NCBI GenBank assembly: GCA_017617065.1
Contig: JAFZWP010000021.1
Location: 1 to 64,000 of the forward strand
DNA from: Bacilli bacterium
GTDB lineage: Bacteria; Bacillota_I; Bacilli_A; ML615J-28; CAG-698
DNA: 64,000 nucleotides
Direction of reading: 5' to 3'
The notes beneath the pieces were generated by a model. The model was not told the origin of the DNA. It did not search any database and was given only the letters and a program-made list of their open reading frames with translations. Below are positions 25,078 to 34,367 of this stretch, one piece after another. Every line of letters starts with the position of its first letter. Position 1 is the first letter of the stretch. The position numbers and the translations under genes are program-made.

Positions 25078-27516
25078 TTATTCTTTTGGAATATAAATAT
25101 TAAAGTTAGCAAGTGCAGCATCATATGCCTCTCCTGTTAAAACACCACCACCAACTTTAGAAATATTGAATGCACGATAAATATAATTTCCCCACCATGC
25201 TTCATCAACTACTATTACGGCTTCAGTAGTATTTGGATTTCTAGAAGTTTGTTTTGCTTCATCAATCCATCCTTCAGGACGATATTGATATCCATTACCT
25301 AGTGCAATTATTGATCCGATTGGCAAATCTTCTTTTGTTAATAGTTTAGTAGTAATAAAACCATTACAGAAATCAGATCCATCATTAATTCTTGTTAAGA
25401 ATTTTGTACTATCTTGAGAGTTATAATATCCATTACCAACGATATATTCGCTATGAGGTAATAAATCATAATTATCGTAATTGATTACTACTTGATTATT
25501 ATCTTCTGTATAAATTGAATTTGTAATTTCAAACGGAGCAAGACATGCATTTTTAGCTGCTTCTTTACAAAGTGGATCATACTTAGCAGATACACTGGCT
25601 GGTCTTACAATATTATCTATGTCTTTACCAGTTAATTTAATTGCCCAAGTTAGTGCTGCAGCATATCTACCGAATGCTTCATTTAAGTGGTAACCATCAC
25701 GTGTAATTGTATCGCCTAAGAATGTAGTTCTTAAGTTTTGAATAGTTGTTCCACTTGGTACAACAATTGGATTATGGCTATTAGGTACAATAACAGTTTG
25801 TACTGCATTTAAAATACCATTATACATAGTAAGTTGATCTTTATTATAATTTACAAAAGCAGAATGAGTTGAGTTTTGTTGATAAGCCCAAGTCATATGC
25901 CATACAAACTTAACATCAGGGTTCTTTTCTTTTGCAATATTTAAAGCATATTCGTAAATATAATTAATATCCGCTTCCACATACTTATCAACTAAACCAC
26001 TATGATCTGATGCTTGTTGAAGTGAGATATAATCCCATCTTTGTTCAGCTAATGCTTTAGAAGCTTTATAACCATTCTTGTTATTCCATGTACCATCTTT
26101 ATTTATACGATAAGTATAAGCTGAGGCATCATTTTCTAAATTAGATTTATGTATAGCTACAGTACATCCACCAATATAAAGGTTAGCAACAATTATATCA
26201 TCATATCCTAACTGTTCCAAGATATCATAAAGTAACCATAAACCATCATCTGAAAAACTATTACCAATTGCTAAGATATGAATTGGATTTTCACCAGGAA
26301 CTCTTTCAGTTTCAGGAACAGGTTCTTTTAAAACTGCTTTAATTGAAATTAATTCATATGTTCCAGTAACTGGTGCAGCAGTTGTTCCCGTTAAACCTTT
26401 ATGGCCAAATATAACTAGACGAGCAGAATTAACAGCTGACTCACTAATCTTCATAGTATATTCTTGAACTTCGCCCGTACCTACAACTGCCTCTTCTTGA
26501 TTGCCATCTCCACCTTCTACTTTAAATAAGTATTCTACACCTTTTTCACCTTTGAATTTAAATGTAATTGAAGATAGTAATCCTGATTCTTCTGATGTAA
26601 ATGGTCGAATAATACATGACCAATTCTTTCCTTCAGCTTTACTATAAGTAACAGTTAATTTACCAGTTTCGTTATCAAATGCTAATTGGTGAACGGAACC
26701 TTTATCATTATCATAAAATGTATTATCCAATAATTCTTTAACTTGCTCAACTTCACTAGCAAGTTTTATTCCTTTAAATCGAGCAACTGTATCTTGTACA
26801 GTTTTTTCCTCATTTACATTTACTACACGATTAGCTATATCTTTTCCATCTAACATAACTTCTGCCACTCCAGATCCATTTTCTTCATCAAATATAGCGT
26901 ATTTATATTCAATATTTTTACCTTCTTCAAATTCTAATGTAACTATATATTTATCACCATCTTTAGTAAGTTTGTTAGCTGCAAGGCATTTCCAATTACT
27001 AAACGATCCTTTGATAACAAATTCATAGTCCGTCTTATCTAAAGCAGGAACTGTTAATTCAAATGTGATTGCTATTTTATTTACAGGTTGAATAGTTTCT
27101 TTTATGAATGTACCATGTTTATTAGTAACAGTGTTTTCACCAAACGTACAATATACTTTTTCTTCATCTTCTAGAATATAAATTCTTCCATCGCTTTCTA
27201 CATATAAAATATATTGCAATGTTTTTCCTGTGGAATCAGTGATGCTTACTTTTGTCTCTTCCACAACCACCACTATATCTTCTGCTTTGTATGTACCACG
27301 TAAGGCCTCTCCAACAGATGCTATAGTGTGAGTGGCGGTTTCTCCACCTTGATTCTCACCGCCCTGGTTTTCGCCACCTTGATTCTCACCGCCTTGATTT
27401 TCGCCTTGATTGCCTCCCGGATTATCTGTGCTAGGTGTTTCTCCACAACCAATTAACACTAATCCTAAAGCTATAAATAGTATTAAAATAATTGTCCTTT
27501 TAAAAATTTTAGTCAT
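25078..27516 (-). CDS. Lipoprotein with C-terminal DUF4886 (SGNH-hydrolase-like) domain
   Basis: The 812-residue protein starts with a lipoprotein signal ending LVLIGC (Cys24), then a Gly-Gly-Glu-Asn-Gln repeat linker (about 35-58), several beta-rich extracellular regions (about 60-400, including one resembling a glycan-binding starch-type module around ELTVPALDKTDYEF) and a C-terminal domain beginning ILAIGNSFSDDGLWLL near residue 415. GNSFSDDG is the block I serine motif of SGNH/GDSL-type hydrolases in DUF4886, and RDGYHLNEAFGRYAAAL carries the Asp-x-x-His block V motif. An esterase acting on decorated glycans outside the cell is a reasonable inference. The gene is a single-gene unit with its own promoter and terminator. 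Confidence 0.85.
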   Translation of the reverse strand: MTKIFKRTIILILFIALGLVLIGCGETPSTDNPGGNQGENQGGENQGGENQGGENQGGETATHTIASVGEALRGTYKAEDIVVVVEETKVSITDSTGKTLQYILYVESDGRIYILEDEEKVYCTFGENTVTNKHGTFIKETIQPVNKIAITFELTVPALDKTDYEFVIKGSFSNWKCLAANKLTKDGDKYIVTLEFEEGKNIEYKYAIFDEENGSGVAEVMLDGKDIANRVVNVNEEKTVQDTVARFKGIKLASEVEQVKELLDNTFYDNDKGSVHQLAFDNETGKLTVTYSKAEGKNWSCIIRPFTSEESGLLSSITFKFKGEKGVEYLFKVEGGDGNQEEAVVGTGEVQEYTMKISESAVNSARLVIFGHKGLTGTTAAPVTGTYELISIKAVLKEPVPETERVPGENPIHILAIGNSFSDDGLWLLYDILEQLGYDDIIVANLYIGGCTVAIHKSNLENDASAYTYRINKDGTWNNKNGYKASKALAEQRWDYISLQQASDHSGLVDKYVEADINYIYEYALNIAKEKNPDVKFVWHMTWAYQQNSTHSAFVNYNKDQLTMYNGILNAVQTVIVPNSHNPIVVPSGTTIQNLRTTFLGDTITRDGYHLNEAFGRYAAALTWAIKLTGKDIDNIVRPASVSAKYDPLCKEAAKNACLAPFEITNSIYTEDNNQVVINYDNYDLLPHSEYIVGNGYYNSQDSTKFLTRINDGSDFCNGFITTKLLTKEDLPIGSIIALGNGYQYRPEGWIDEAKQTSRNPNTTEAVIVVDEAWWGNYIYRAFNISKVGGGVLTGEAYDAALANFNIYIPKE
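27342..27420 (-). repeat. 15-nt coding repeat (Gly-Gly-Glu-Asn-Gln)
   Basis: In-frame units of 15 nt encode GGENQ; two codon versions alternate so the DNA has a 30-nt higher-order period. Unit number can change by slippage without breaking the frame. Confidence 0.85.
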
Positions 27517-27545
27517 TAGTTTCTTTCCTTTCCTTTAACAAACCC

Positions 27546-27574
27546 ATTATAACAAACATATAAACTTTGCGCAA
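27546..27574 (-). promoter_or_regulatory. Promoter of the DUF4886 lipoprotein gene
   Basis: TTGCGC (27569-27574) and TATAAT (27546-27551), 17-bp spacer, extended -10 TGT. Confidence 0.65.
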
Positions 27575-27590
27575 TTATATGGCTTTTGAT

Positions 27591-27619
27591 TTGATATAAT
27601 TATATATGTGTGTTAAAAT
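27591..27619 (+). promoter_or_regulatory. Promoter of clpP
   Basis: TTGATA (27591-27596) and TAAAAT (27614-27619), 17-bp spacer, extended TGT. No CtsR heptad or CIRCE inverted repeat was seen nearby. Confidence 0.65.
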
Positions 27620-27642
27620 GGTATTACTTTTAGGAGGTAAGT

Positions 27643-28212
27643 ATGTATATTCCTTATGTAATTGAAAAATCTAGCCAAGGCGAAAGAAGTTATGATATCT
27701 ATTCTAGATTATTAGAAGATAGAATTATTATGCTTTGTGGGGAAATTGATGATAACCTTGCTAGTAGTATTGTTAGCCAGCTTTTATTCCTAGCAGCTAC
27801 AGATAGTGAAAAAGATATTAGTATTTATATTAATTCACCAGGCGGATCAATTAGTGCTGGTATGGCGATTGTTGATACGATGAATTTAATCAAACCTGAT
27901 GTATCCACAATCTGTGTTGGCATGGCCGCATCAATGGGTGCCTTCATTTTAGCTCACGGTGCTAAAGGTAAAAGATATGCCTTGCCTAATAGTGAAGTTA
28001 TGATTCATCAACCACTTGGTGGCATTCAAGGCCAAGCAACTGATATGGAAATAACAACTAAACATATCATTCGTATTAAAAACAAAATGAACGAAATGTT
28101 ATCTATCGCTACAGGTAAACCTCTAAACGTAATCAAAAAAGATACCGAAAGAGATAATTACATGTTTGCAGATGAAGCTCTAGATTATGGAATCATTGAC
28201 AAAATATTATAA
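27643..28212 (+). CDS. clpP: ATP-dependent Clp protease proteolytic subunit
   Basis: A 189-residue protein, slightly shorter than the usual ~195, with the whole ClpP fold: the Gly-rich oxyanion region [11 protein letters not shown], catalytic Ser97 in GMAASMGA, His122 in MIHQPLGG and the Asp of ERDNYM near 171. It forms the barrel that degrades proteins fed by Clp ATPases. Start is supported by TAGGAGG 6 nt upstream. It is one of few plus-strand genes, monocistronic, with a promoter and a strong terminator. Confidence 0.98.
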   Translation: MYIPYVIEKSSQGERSYDIYSRLLEDRIIMLCGEIDDNLASSIVSQLLFLAATDSEKDISIYINSPGGSISAGMAIVDTMNLIKPDVSTICVGMAASMGAFILAHGAKGKRYALPNSEVMIHQPLGGIQGQATDMEITTKHIIRIKNKMNEMLSIATGKPLNVIKKDTERDNYMFADEALDYGIIDKIL

Positions 28213-28242
28213 AAAAGTCTACTCTTCAGAGTAGACTTCTTT
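28213..28242. terminator. Terminator shared by clpP and nagB
   Basis: AAGTCTACTCT (28215-28225) pairs with AGAGTAGACTT (28228-28238); T6 follows on the plus strand and A-rich sequence on the left serves the minus strand. Confidence 0.87.
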
Positions 28243-28243
28243 T

Positions 28244-28975
28244 TTATTTATCAATTAAGCTTGCGGCATCTTCGTCCACAATAATTGTTACATTATCATG
28301 TAAATTTAGGGCAGATGCTGGTAAATCTTCACTTACTTCACCACTAACAAGTTTTGCTATAGCTTCAGCTTTATTTTTACCATTAGCTACAAGTAAAATT
28401 GATTTAGCATTTAGAATGTTTTTAATTCCCATTGTAATAGCATATTTTGGAACTTGGTTGATATCACCATCAAAGAATCTCTTGTTATCTTCTCTAGTTT
28501 TATCAGTTAATTTAATAACTGATGTTTCATTTTTGAATGGAGTACCTGGTTCATTAAAACCGATATGACCATTTGCACCAATTCCTAATAATTGTAAATC
28601 TACAACTGTAGAATTCAATAACTTATTGTATGCTTTACAATTTGCTTGTAAATCAGATCCTTCACTTGAAGGTAAGTGTGTATTTTCTTCTTTGATATCG
28701 ATATGGTCAAATAAGTTAGCATGCATAAATGAATAATAGCTTTCGCGGTGAGTTTTAGGTAACTCGCAATATTCATCTAAGTTATATGATTTAACATCTT
28801 TAAAGGAAATTACACCATCTTCACAAGCTTTAATTAAATTCTTATATAAACCAATTGGGCTAGATCCTGTTGCTAGGCCTAAAGTACAACTTGGATTATT
28901 CTTAACTAAATCAATAATAATTTCAGCGGCTTTTTCGCTTAATTCTTGATAATCTTTAGTAATTATAATTTTCAT
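28244..28975 (-). CDS. nagB: Glucosamine-6-phosphate deaminase
   Basis: A 243-residue protein of standard length with LGLATGSSPIGLYKNLI (phosphate loop), YNLDEYCELP near residue 64 and GIGANGHIGFNEPGTPF near 127, the NagB catalytic motifs. It converts glucosamine-6-phosphate to fructose-6-phosphate and ammonia, feeding amino sugars into glycolysis. It lies downstream of the glycan transport operon on the same strand, separated by a 63-bp gap with a strong hairpin but no clear promoter; a good AGAGG site precedes the ATG. Read-through from the glycan operon is therefore likely, which fits its role as the last catabolic step. nagA is not in the window. Confidence 0.95.
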   Translation of the reverse strand: MKIIITKDYQELSEKAAEIIIDLVKNNPSCTLGLATGSSPIGLYKNLIKACEDGVISFKDVKSYNLDEYCELPKTHRESYYSFMHANLFDHIDIKEENTHLPSSEGSDLQANCKAYNKLLNSTVVDLQLLGIGANGHIGFNEPGTPFKNETSVIKLTDKTREDNKRFFDGDINQVPKYAITMGIKNILNAKSILLVANGKNKAEAIAKLVSGEVSEDLPASALNLHDNVTIIVDEDAASLIDK

Positions 28976-28996
28976 TTTATACCTCTTTCCTTTTAA

Positions 28997-29032
28997 AAGG
29001 TTACATACTTAGGATTTTAAGTATGTAACCTT
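28997..29032 (-). terminator. Intra-operon hairpin before nagB
   Basis: A perfect 15-bp stem (28997-29011 with 29018-29032, 6-nt loop) 6 bp after the last permease gene. The T tract on the minus strand is only T4, so it may be a leaky terminator or an mRNA-stabilising end rather than a full stop. Confidence 0.6.
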
Positions 29033-29038
29033 GGTTTA

Positions 29039-30100
29039 TTACATACCAGTTAAACCAGTACGTTCAATACTTTCTACGAATAATCTTTGAACGAAGAAGT
29101 AACCAATTAATAATGGTACCATCATGATCAAAGCGCATGTATTACCAATCAAACCTACCATTCTTTCGTCAATGATTAAGGCTTCACCGAATATTAATCT
29201 AAACTCTTCATATAATTGTACAACTAGTTTAATTGAAGATGATGAAATGTTAGCAAGTCTAGTAGCGATTGTGTTAATTCCATAAATACTAGCATAATAT
29301 GAATCATTATATTGCCATACAAATGCGAATAACGCTACAGTAATAATTGTACCTCTTGCATTAGGGAACATTACTCTCCAGAATGTTTGAGTAACAGTTG
29401 CACCATCAACTTGTGCTGATTCTTCAAGTTCTATTGGAACATTTCTAAAGAACTGTCTAAATAGATAAATGAAGATTGAGCTACGTAACCCTTGTCCAAA
29501 GGCAGACATGATAAATACTGCGGCACAGTTTCTTAATATTTGCCATGGAACAAATGAACTTGTATATGTAGATAATTTGATTAAGTTAATCCATAAGAAT
29601 CTATTATTTGAGAAGAATAGAGATCTTGTACCTTTCAATGCTTCATCTGGAACTACAATTGCAAATAATACGATATAGAAGAAAATATTACTTCCTTTAA
29701 ATTTTAATCTTGCAAAAGCATATCCAGCAATAGCTGTTGATAATACTTGAAGGACTGTAGTTATAGCTGATAAAGTTAGGCTTACCCAGAATGATCTACT
29801 AAATTGTAAACATTCTAGACCAATCTTATAGTTAACTACTGACCATGTCTCTGGAATCCAAATAACAAGTGGATTATCAGTATCGGTTACATATCTAAAT
29901 GAATAAGATAGTTTTTGAATAAATGGCATTAAAATTATGAAGCATAATCCAATTAATAAGAATGCTCTAAAAATCGATGCAATTGTCGATAATAGTCCTG
30001 TAAGCCTAATCTTTCTTCTAATTGGGTTTTGCATATCTTCTTTGAAGTATGCGATTGCTTCTCTTATTGTCCTAGGTTCTGGTCTTTCATTAATCGTCAT
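29039..30100 (-). CDS. Carbohydrate ABC transporter permease, MalG-type (pair 2)
   Basis: A 353-residue membrane protein with an N-terminal cytoplasmic segment (about 1-35), first helix about 40-65, then five further helices. The ABC permease EAA loop reads EESAQVDGATVTQTFWRVMFPN near residue 235, the site that contacts the ATPase. It ends VESIERTGLTGM, like MalG-type partners. With the 30090-31181 gene it forms the second permease pair of this locus. It overlaps that gene by 11 nt; the weak Shine-Dalgarno suggests coupling. Substrate inferred from neighbours: an N-acetylhexosamine glycan. Confidence 0.9.
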   Translation of the reverse strand: MTINERPEPRTIREAIAYFKEDMQNPIRRKIRLTGLLSTIASIFRAFLLIGLCFIILMPFIQKLSYSFRYVTDTDNPLVIWIPETWSVVNYKIGLECLQFSRSFWVSLTLSAITTVLQVLSTAIAGYAFARLKFKGSNIFFYIVLFAIVVPDEALKGTRSLFFSNNRFLWINLIKLSTYTSSFVPWQILRNCAAVFIMSAFGQGLRSSIFIYLFRQFFRNVPIELEESAQVDGATVTQTFWRVMFPNARGTIITVALFAFVWQYNDSYYASIYGINTIATRLANISSSSIKLVVQLYEEFRLIFGEALIIDERMVGLIGNTCALIMMVPLLIGYFFVQRLFVESIERTGLTGM

Positions 30101-31181
30101 AGTAGAATACCAACCTTGACAAAATTCCTAACACAATAGCAACAATTAATACACTCATCAAGCAGAATACTACAGACATCGCTGCATTAATACCATAATT
30201 TGATAATGTGCCTAAAGTCTTACTTCCATATGTACCTGTACCTTTTGCATACCAAGCTTGAATACTTGTTAAGATTGGTGATCTTAAGAAAGCATCTACT
30301 ACAGTATAAACAGCACAAGTTAACATCATTGGTGATACCATTGGGAATGTAATCTTCCAGAACATATCGTATTGTGTTGCACCTTCCATTTTAGCTGCTT
30401 CATATAGATGTACAGGAACACCTTGAATAGCAGTAAGGAAGATAATAATTTGAATACCTGAGTAACTAATAATATCGTAGATCTTCGTTGAAACGCTACC
30501 GATAAATGATACTAAGAAGTATGGGATACCGGCATTTTGAAGGAACGTACTAAAGTTAAACATTTGAGCGAACAAGTCGTTAGTTGAAGCACTTGCAGCA
30601 GCATTTAATGAACCTGATGTAGATGAAATGGCAGCTGTTACGGCTTGTGAGTTAAAGATAACTGGCACGAAGAATATACTTCTTACAAGTGCACGACCTT
30701 TAAACTTAGAGTTTAAAATTACGGCCATTAATAAACTAAAGATTAAGATTGTTGGAATATCAGTTAACATTGATAATACCGCTTTACTAAAGTTTTCTGT
30801 AAAGTTAGGATCTTCAGTAAAGATATAAATATAATTCTTAAATCCTACACCCCATTGTTCTAGTCCAGCATCTCCAATAGTTACAAAAGAGAAACTATAA
30901 ATGAACATTTGTACAAATGGAATTAAGAAGAAATAGATAAAACCAATTGTTAACGGAATTAAAAAGATTATTCCCCAAATAGCTTTTCTTTTACGATAAG
31001 GTATATGTTTTGCAATCTTGTTTGGTAAATAAGATAAAATCTCACCAAGCTTCTGCATAAACTTTGTTTGTCTTAGCTTGTAGAAGAAATTGCTAATGGC
31101 ATTACCAATCTTATGAAAGAAGTTTTTAATGCCTTGACCTAAGCGACGGAAAAATGGTACTTTTTCTTGTTTTGCTTCCAT
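30090..31181 (-). CDS. Carbohydrate ABC transporter permease, MalF-type (pair 2)
   Basis: A 363-residue protein with a long basic N-terminus (about 1-65, rich in Lys, Arg and Phe) before the first membrane helix near 70-95. The EAA loop is YEAAKMEGATQYDMFWKITFP near residue 250. A poly-Ala/Ser periplasm-facing stretch (near 185-200) is unusual. AAGGAGGG precedes the ATG. It follows the DUF5696-like gene by 21 bp. It would form the membrane channel with the MalG-type partner encoded next. Confidence 0.9.
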   Translation of the reverse strand: MEAKQEKVPFFRRLGQGIKNFFHKIGNAISNFFYKLRQTKFMQKLGEILSYLPNKIAKHIPYRKRKAIWGIIFLIPLTIGFIYFFLIPFVQMFIYSFSFVTIGDAGLEQWGVGFKNYIYIFTEDPNFTENFSKAVLSMLTDIPTILIFSLLMAVILNSKFKGRALVRSIFFVPVIFNSQAVTAAISSTSGSLNAAASASTNDLFAQMFNFSTFLQNAGIPYFLVSFIGSVSTKIYDIISYSGIQIIIFLTAIQGVPVHLYEAAKMEGATQYDMFWKITFPMVSPMMLTCAVYTVVDAFLRSPILTSIQAWYAKGTGTYGSKTLGTLSNYGINAAMSVVFCLMSVLIVAIVLGILSRLVFYYDD

Positions 31182-31202
31182 AATTTTCTCCCTCCTTAAG
31201 TC

Positions 31203-34200
31203 CTATAATTTGTACCAACTATATGCACTAATTGTCTTGCCATCATAAATGACATCACGACTATTAGTATTAACATATAGTTTGATACCATTACTGTATT
31301 CAACTTTCGCAATAAATAAACCATTTACATTGATTGTTTCATGTTTAACTAAATGTCCACCATGAATTCCAAGTTGATTTAATCTCTTTGTCATATCAAT
31401 GATTGTGTCTTTCCATTGATCGAAATGAACACGGTAATATTGAGTATAATCTGTTTCAAGTAAAATTGAATTATCTTTATAAGCTAATTGGAAATATAAG
31501 TTAGAACCAGTTTCAGCTGCTTTAGCTAAATACCATTCAACGCTATAGTCATTGGTACCATTGATGATTTCCATACTATAATCTACAAGTCCGCTTAATA
31601 CTAACTCATAGAAAGGAATAGTATAGTTAACAATTGGATCAAGTGTAGTTGTAAGTGGAGCACCTACAATACTTGAAGCTGAAGCAATTGCATAATCAAA
31701 TGGACGGTTAAGTTGTACTTTATAACCTGCTTCTTTCCAATAATTCATCGCATCGATTTGATAATATTTATTAGCTTCTGCGTAAATTGGATTACTCTTA
31801 CGATAATCACCAATCTTTTCATTGCCTAAGTCAATTAAATAAATACCATTAGCATTTGTCTTAGCAAATGATTTTGTTAAGATTTGTGAAATGTTTTGAT
31901 AGAACTTAGGAGATACAAGATATGTTGGTTTTGATTTTTTATCGTATTGGTTCTTTGATAAATCATATGCATATTCTTTAGCTGCAACGTTACCAACGCC
32001 TCTAGCTGTATATTTAGAATTACCAAATCCAAACTTATATCCTTTATTAGTGGAAATATTTAATTCTGGGTAGAAATCAATACCTTTACTTGCAAAGAAC
32101 TTGCTTAAGTCTTGCATGTCTTTCTTTCCACCTAAAGCATTTGAAATACTAAAGTTACGGCGTAATTTATATTCAAGAGCATCTTGTGTCCAGCCTTTAT
32201 ATGATACTGCCATATCGCTAATTCCATTATCGATTAATTCTTGAACAATTTCTTCAGCTTGTTCGAATGAAGTTAACGCACTCTTCTTATAATAAATTAT
32301 ACCTAATGTTAATTGATAATGGCGGTATGCACCAACCATGTTTAGATTAACTACAGTAGAGTTAGTATCATCAACTGGTGTGATATTGTACTGACTGCAT
32401 AAGTATGATTGATAAATCTTAGCTAAATTAGAATAATCTAGATCAGCTGGTTTTAAGAACCAATAATCATAAACAATATCTGTTGAGCACATATATTCAG
32501 CCCATTTATCAATTTTATAACGATACCATCCATAAGCTAATTCCAACTTTTCGATTTCACGAATATAAGTAGTGAACTTAGCATAGTTATATGGTGTACC
32601 TGAACGATTTGAGTCAGCTGAAAGTGAAGTTAAGTTTGCACCTTTTTTAACTACTCCCATGACACCTTTTCCACTAGCATTGTCTAAGAAGCCAAACATA
32701 GGGAACATAATATCTGGAGTTTGAGCTGTTTGGTTGTTAACTAAGAATGTTTCATCACTACCATAAATCATATGGTTGTAAGCTGAAGCGCCTCTATCTT
32801 CGGCGTGATTGTTGAACTCAATTACTGATCCACATCCATCAGGAAGAACAATTGTTCCTGCATTATCTGTAGCCATATATGATGAAGCTAACATTGGCAT
32901 CATTTCGATACGAGATAATTTACATTTAGCGTTATATTTCTTATCATCATTTTCTGTCCAATTAGATGAATCTAATAAAGAATCGTGAATTACTGATGCT
33001 TCTAAACCTTTATTAGTTAATTTAAATTGGATTGCTACTCTAAATACTGGAAGTAAGAATGAATCAGAGTTTTCACTACCAAAGTATGAAGCTTGTCTTT
33101 CAACTAAATCTACATCATAGAATCCTTGAACTGGTACTAAATTACCATCTTCATCTGTTTCATATAAGTAGTTACCATCTTCATCTTTCGCATGGAAACC
33201 ACCACGATAAACAGGTTCACCATTATCATACTTCAACTCAGTTGTTACGCCACTTGAAGTAACAGTTTGAACATGTTTAACATAGAAGAAATTGTATAAC
33301 TCTTTAGCTGTGGCAGTTGACATACTTGGAATATCAATTGCGTAATATGCTACTTTATTTCCATTTTCATCTACTAATGAATCAGAGATACCAGCATTAT
33401 AATATGAATCAGTTAAGTTACTCCATTCATTGAATGAGAAGAATGGGTTGTAAATTAATGGTGAGTTTTTACAATTCAAATATTCTCCATATGTATTGTA
33501 AAGTGGTTTATCTGGATTTAAATATACACGATATTCGTTTTCATGTACGGTCTTTTCTTTAGGATAATAAGCATCTCCTAAATCTTCATCATCATTATCT
33601 TCATAAATGATTAAGTTTTCGTCTTTTAGATATTGAAGAATATCTTCACCATAGCAATATGCATAACCAGTATATGAAATATTACCAGTTGCCCTTTGTT
33701 GGTTAATGTTTTCCTCAAAACGAATATTTCCACGAAGTAATTCATACCATTCAGACTTTCTTACTTTAGATGGGAAATATGCATCTTTCGAAGCAAATTT
33801 ACCAATGTCGTAGCATACTTGAACGAATCCTTCTTCTTGATTTTCATAGAATGAATAATGACGTTCGTATTCACCTGTTAATTCATTTTTGAAGGCAACA
33901 CTGTTTTCAATAACATTTAAACTACTACCACTTTCTTTTCCATCTTTCTTAATATAATAAAGAATGAAGTTAGAAAGTAGCGATTTTTTGTTTACTTCTT
34001 CTAATACAGGGTTTCCACCATCAATTAAGCCAGTATCTTGGCCCTCAGCTACATATTCACCTTCAGCGTTAGCTTCTGATGGGATAGCTGAAGAATAAGT
34101 TTTGCCAGTTATTTTATCTTCAATTGTAACTACAGTTGTATCTTCATCAAAATACATAATGAAGTTATCATTTTCCGCAATTTTCTTATTCTTGTTTAAA

Positions 34201-34367
34201 GTTTCTTGATCACTAGCTAAAATGAATTTTGAAATATCGAATGTAATATTATCAAATGATTTTGCATTAGCTTTTAAAGCCCCTACAAAATATAACATTA
34301 ATACAATGATTACTAAAATTAGAATCAAGGCTGGAATGATGAACTTAGCTTTTAAAAATCTCATCAT
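31203..34367 (-). CDS. DUF5696-like membrane-anchored extracellular protein, probable TIM-barrel glycosidase-like
   Basis: The 1054-residue protein has one N-terminal membrane helix (about 9-29) and a very large extracytoplasmic part. Residues about 50-600 are beta-rich (substrate-domain or mutarotase-like look); residues about 660-1000 look like a TIM barrel, with SALTSFEQAEEIVQELIDNGISDMAVSYKGW, DFYPELNISTNKG and NANGIYLIDLGNEKIGDY among strand-like blocks. From memory such DUF5696 proteins occur in Bacillota beside sugar ABC genes, Yip1 proteins and beta-propeller proteins, as here. A glycan-binding or glycan-cleaving role at the outer membrane face is inferred; catalytic residues cannot be named. 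It overlaps the Yip1 gene by 4 nt. Confidence 0.7.
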   Translation of the reverse strand: MMRFLKAKFIIPALILILVIIVLMLYFVGALKANAKSFDNITFDISKFILASDQETLNKNKKIAENDNFIMYFDEDTTVVTIEDKITGKTYSSAIPSEANAEGEYVAEGQDTGLIDGGNPVLEEVNKKSLLSNFILYYIKKDGKESGSSLNVIENSVAFKNELTGEYERHYSFYENQEEGFVQVCYDIGKFASKDAYFPSKVRKSEWYELLRGNIRFEENINQQRATGNISYTGYAYCYGEDILQYLKDENLIIYEDNDDEDLGDAYYPKEKTVHENEYRVYLNPDKPLYNTYGEYLNCKNSPLIYNPFFSFNEWSNLTDSYYNAGISDSLVDENGNKVAYYAIDIPSMSTATAKELYNFFYVKHVQTVTSSGVTTELKYDNGEPVYRGGFHAKDEDGNYLYETDEDGNLVPVQGFYDVDLVERQASYFGSENSDSFLLPVFRVAIQFKLTNKGLEASVIHDSLLDSSNWTENDDKKYNAKCKLSRIEMMPMLASSYMATDNAGTIVLPDGCGSVIEFNNHAEDRGASAYNHMIYGSDETFLVNNQTAQTPDIMFPMFGFLDNASGKGVMGVVKKGANLTSLSADSNRSGTPYNYAKFTTYIREIEKLELAYGWYRYKIDKWAEYMCSTDIVYDYWFLKPADLDYSNLAKIYQSYLCSQYNITPVDDTNSTVVNLNMVGAYRHYQLTLGIIYYKKSALTSFEQAEEIVQELIDNGISDMAVSYKGWTQDALEYKLRRNFSISNALGGKKDMQDLSKFFASKGIDFYPELNISTNKGYKFGFGNSKYTARGVGNVAAKEYAYDLSKNQYDKKSKPTYLVSPKFYQNISQILTKSFAKTNANGIYLIDLGNEKIGDYRKSNPIYAEANKYYQIDAMNYWKEAGYKVQLNRPFDYAIASASSIVGAPLTTTLDPIVNYTIPFYELVLSGLVDYSMEIINGTNDYSVEWYLAKAAETGSNLYFQLAYKDNSILLETDYTQYYRVHFDQWKDTIIDMTKRLNQLGIHGGHLVKHETINVNGLFIAKVEYSNGIKLYVNTNSRDVIYDGKTISAYSWYKL

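Noticed and set aside
27541-27642. CtsR or HrcA operator before clpP
   Set aside because: No CtsR heptad repeat or CIRCE inverted repeat is visible in the intergenic region.
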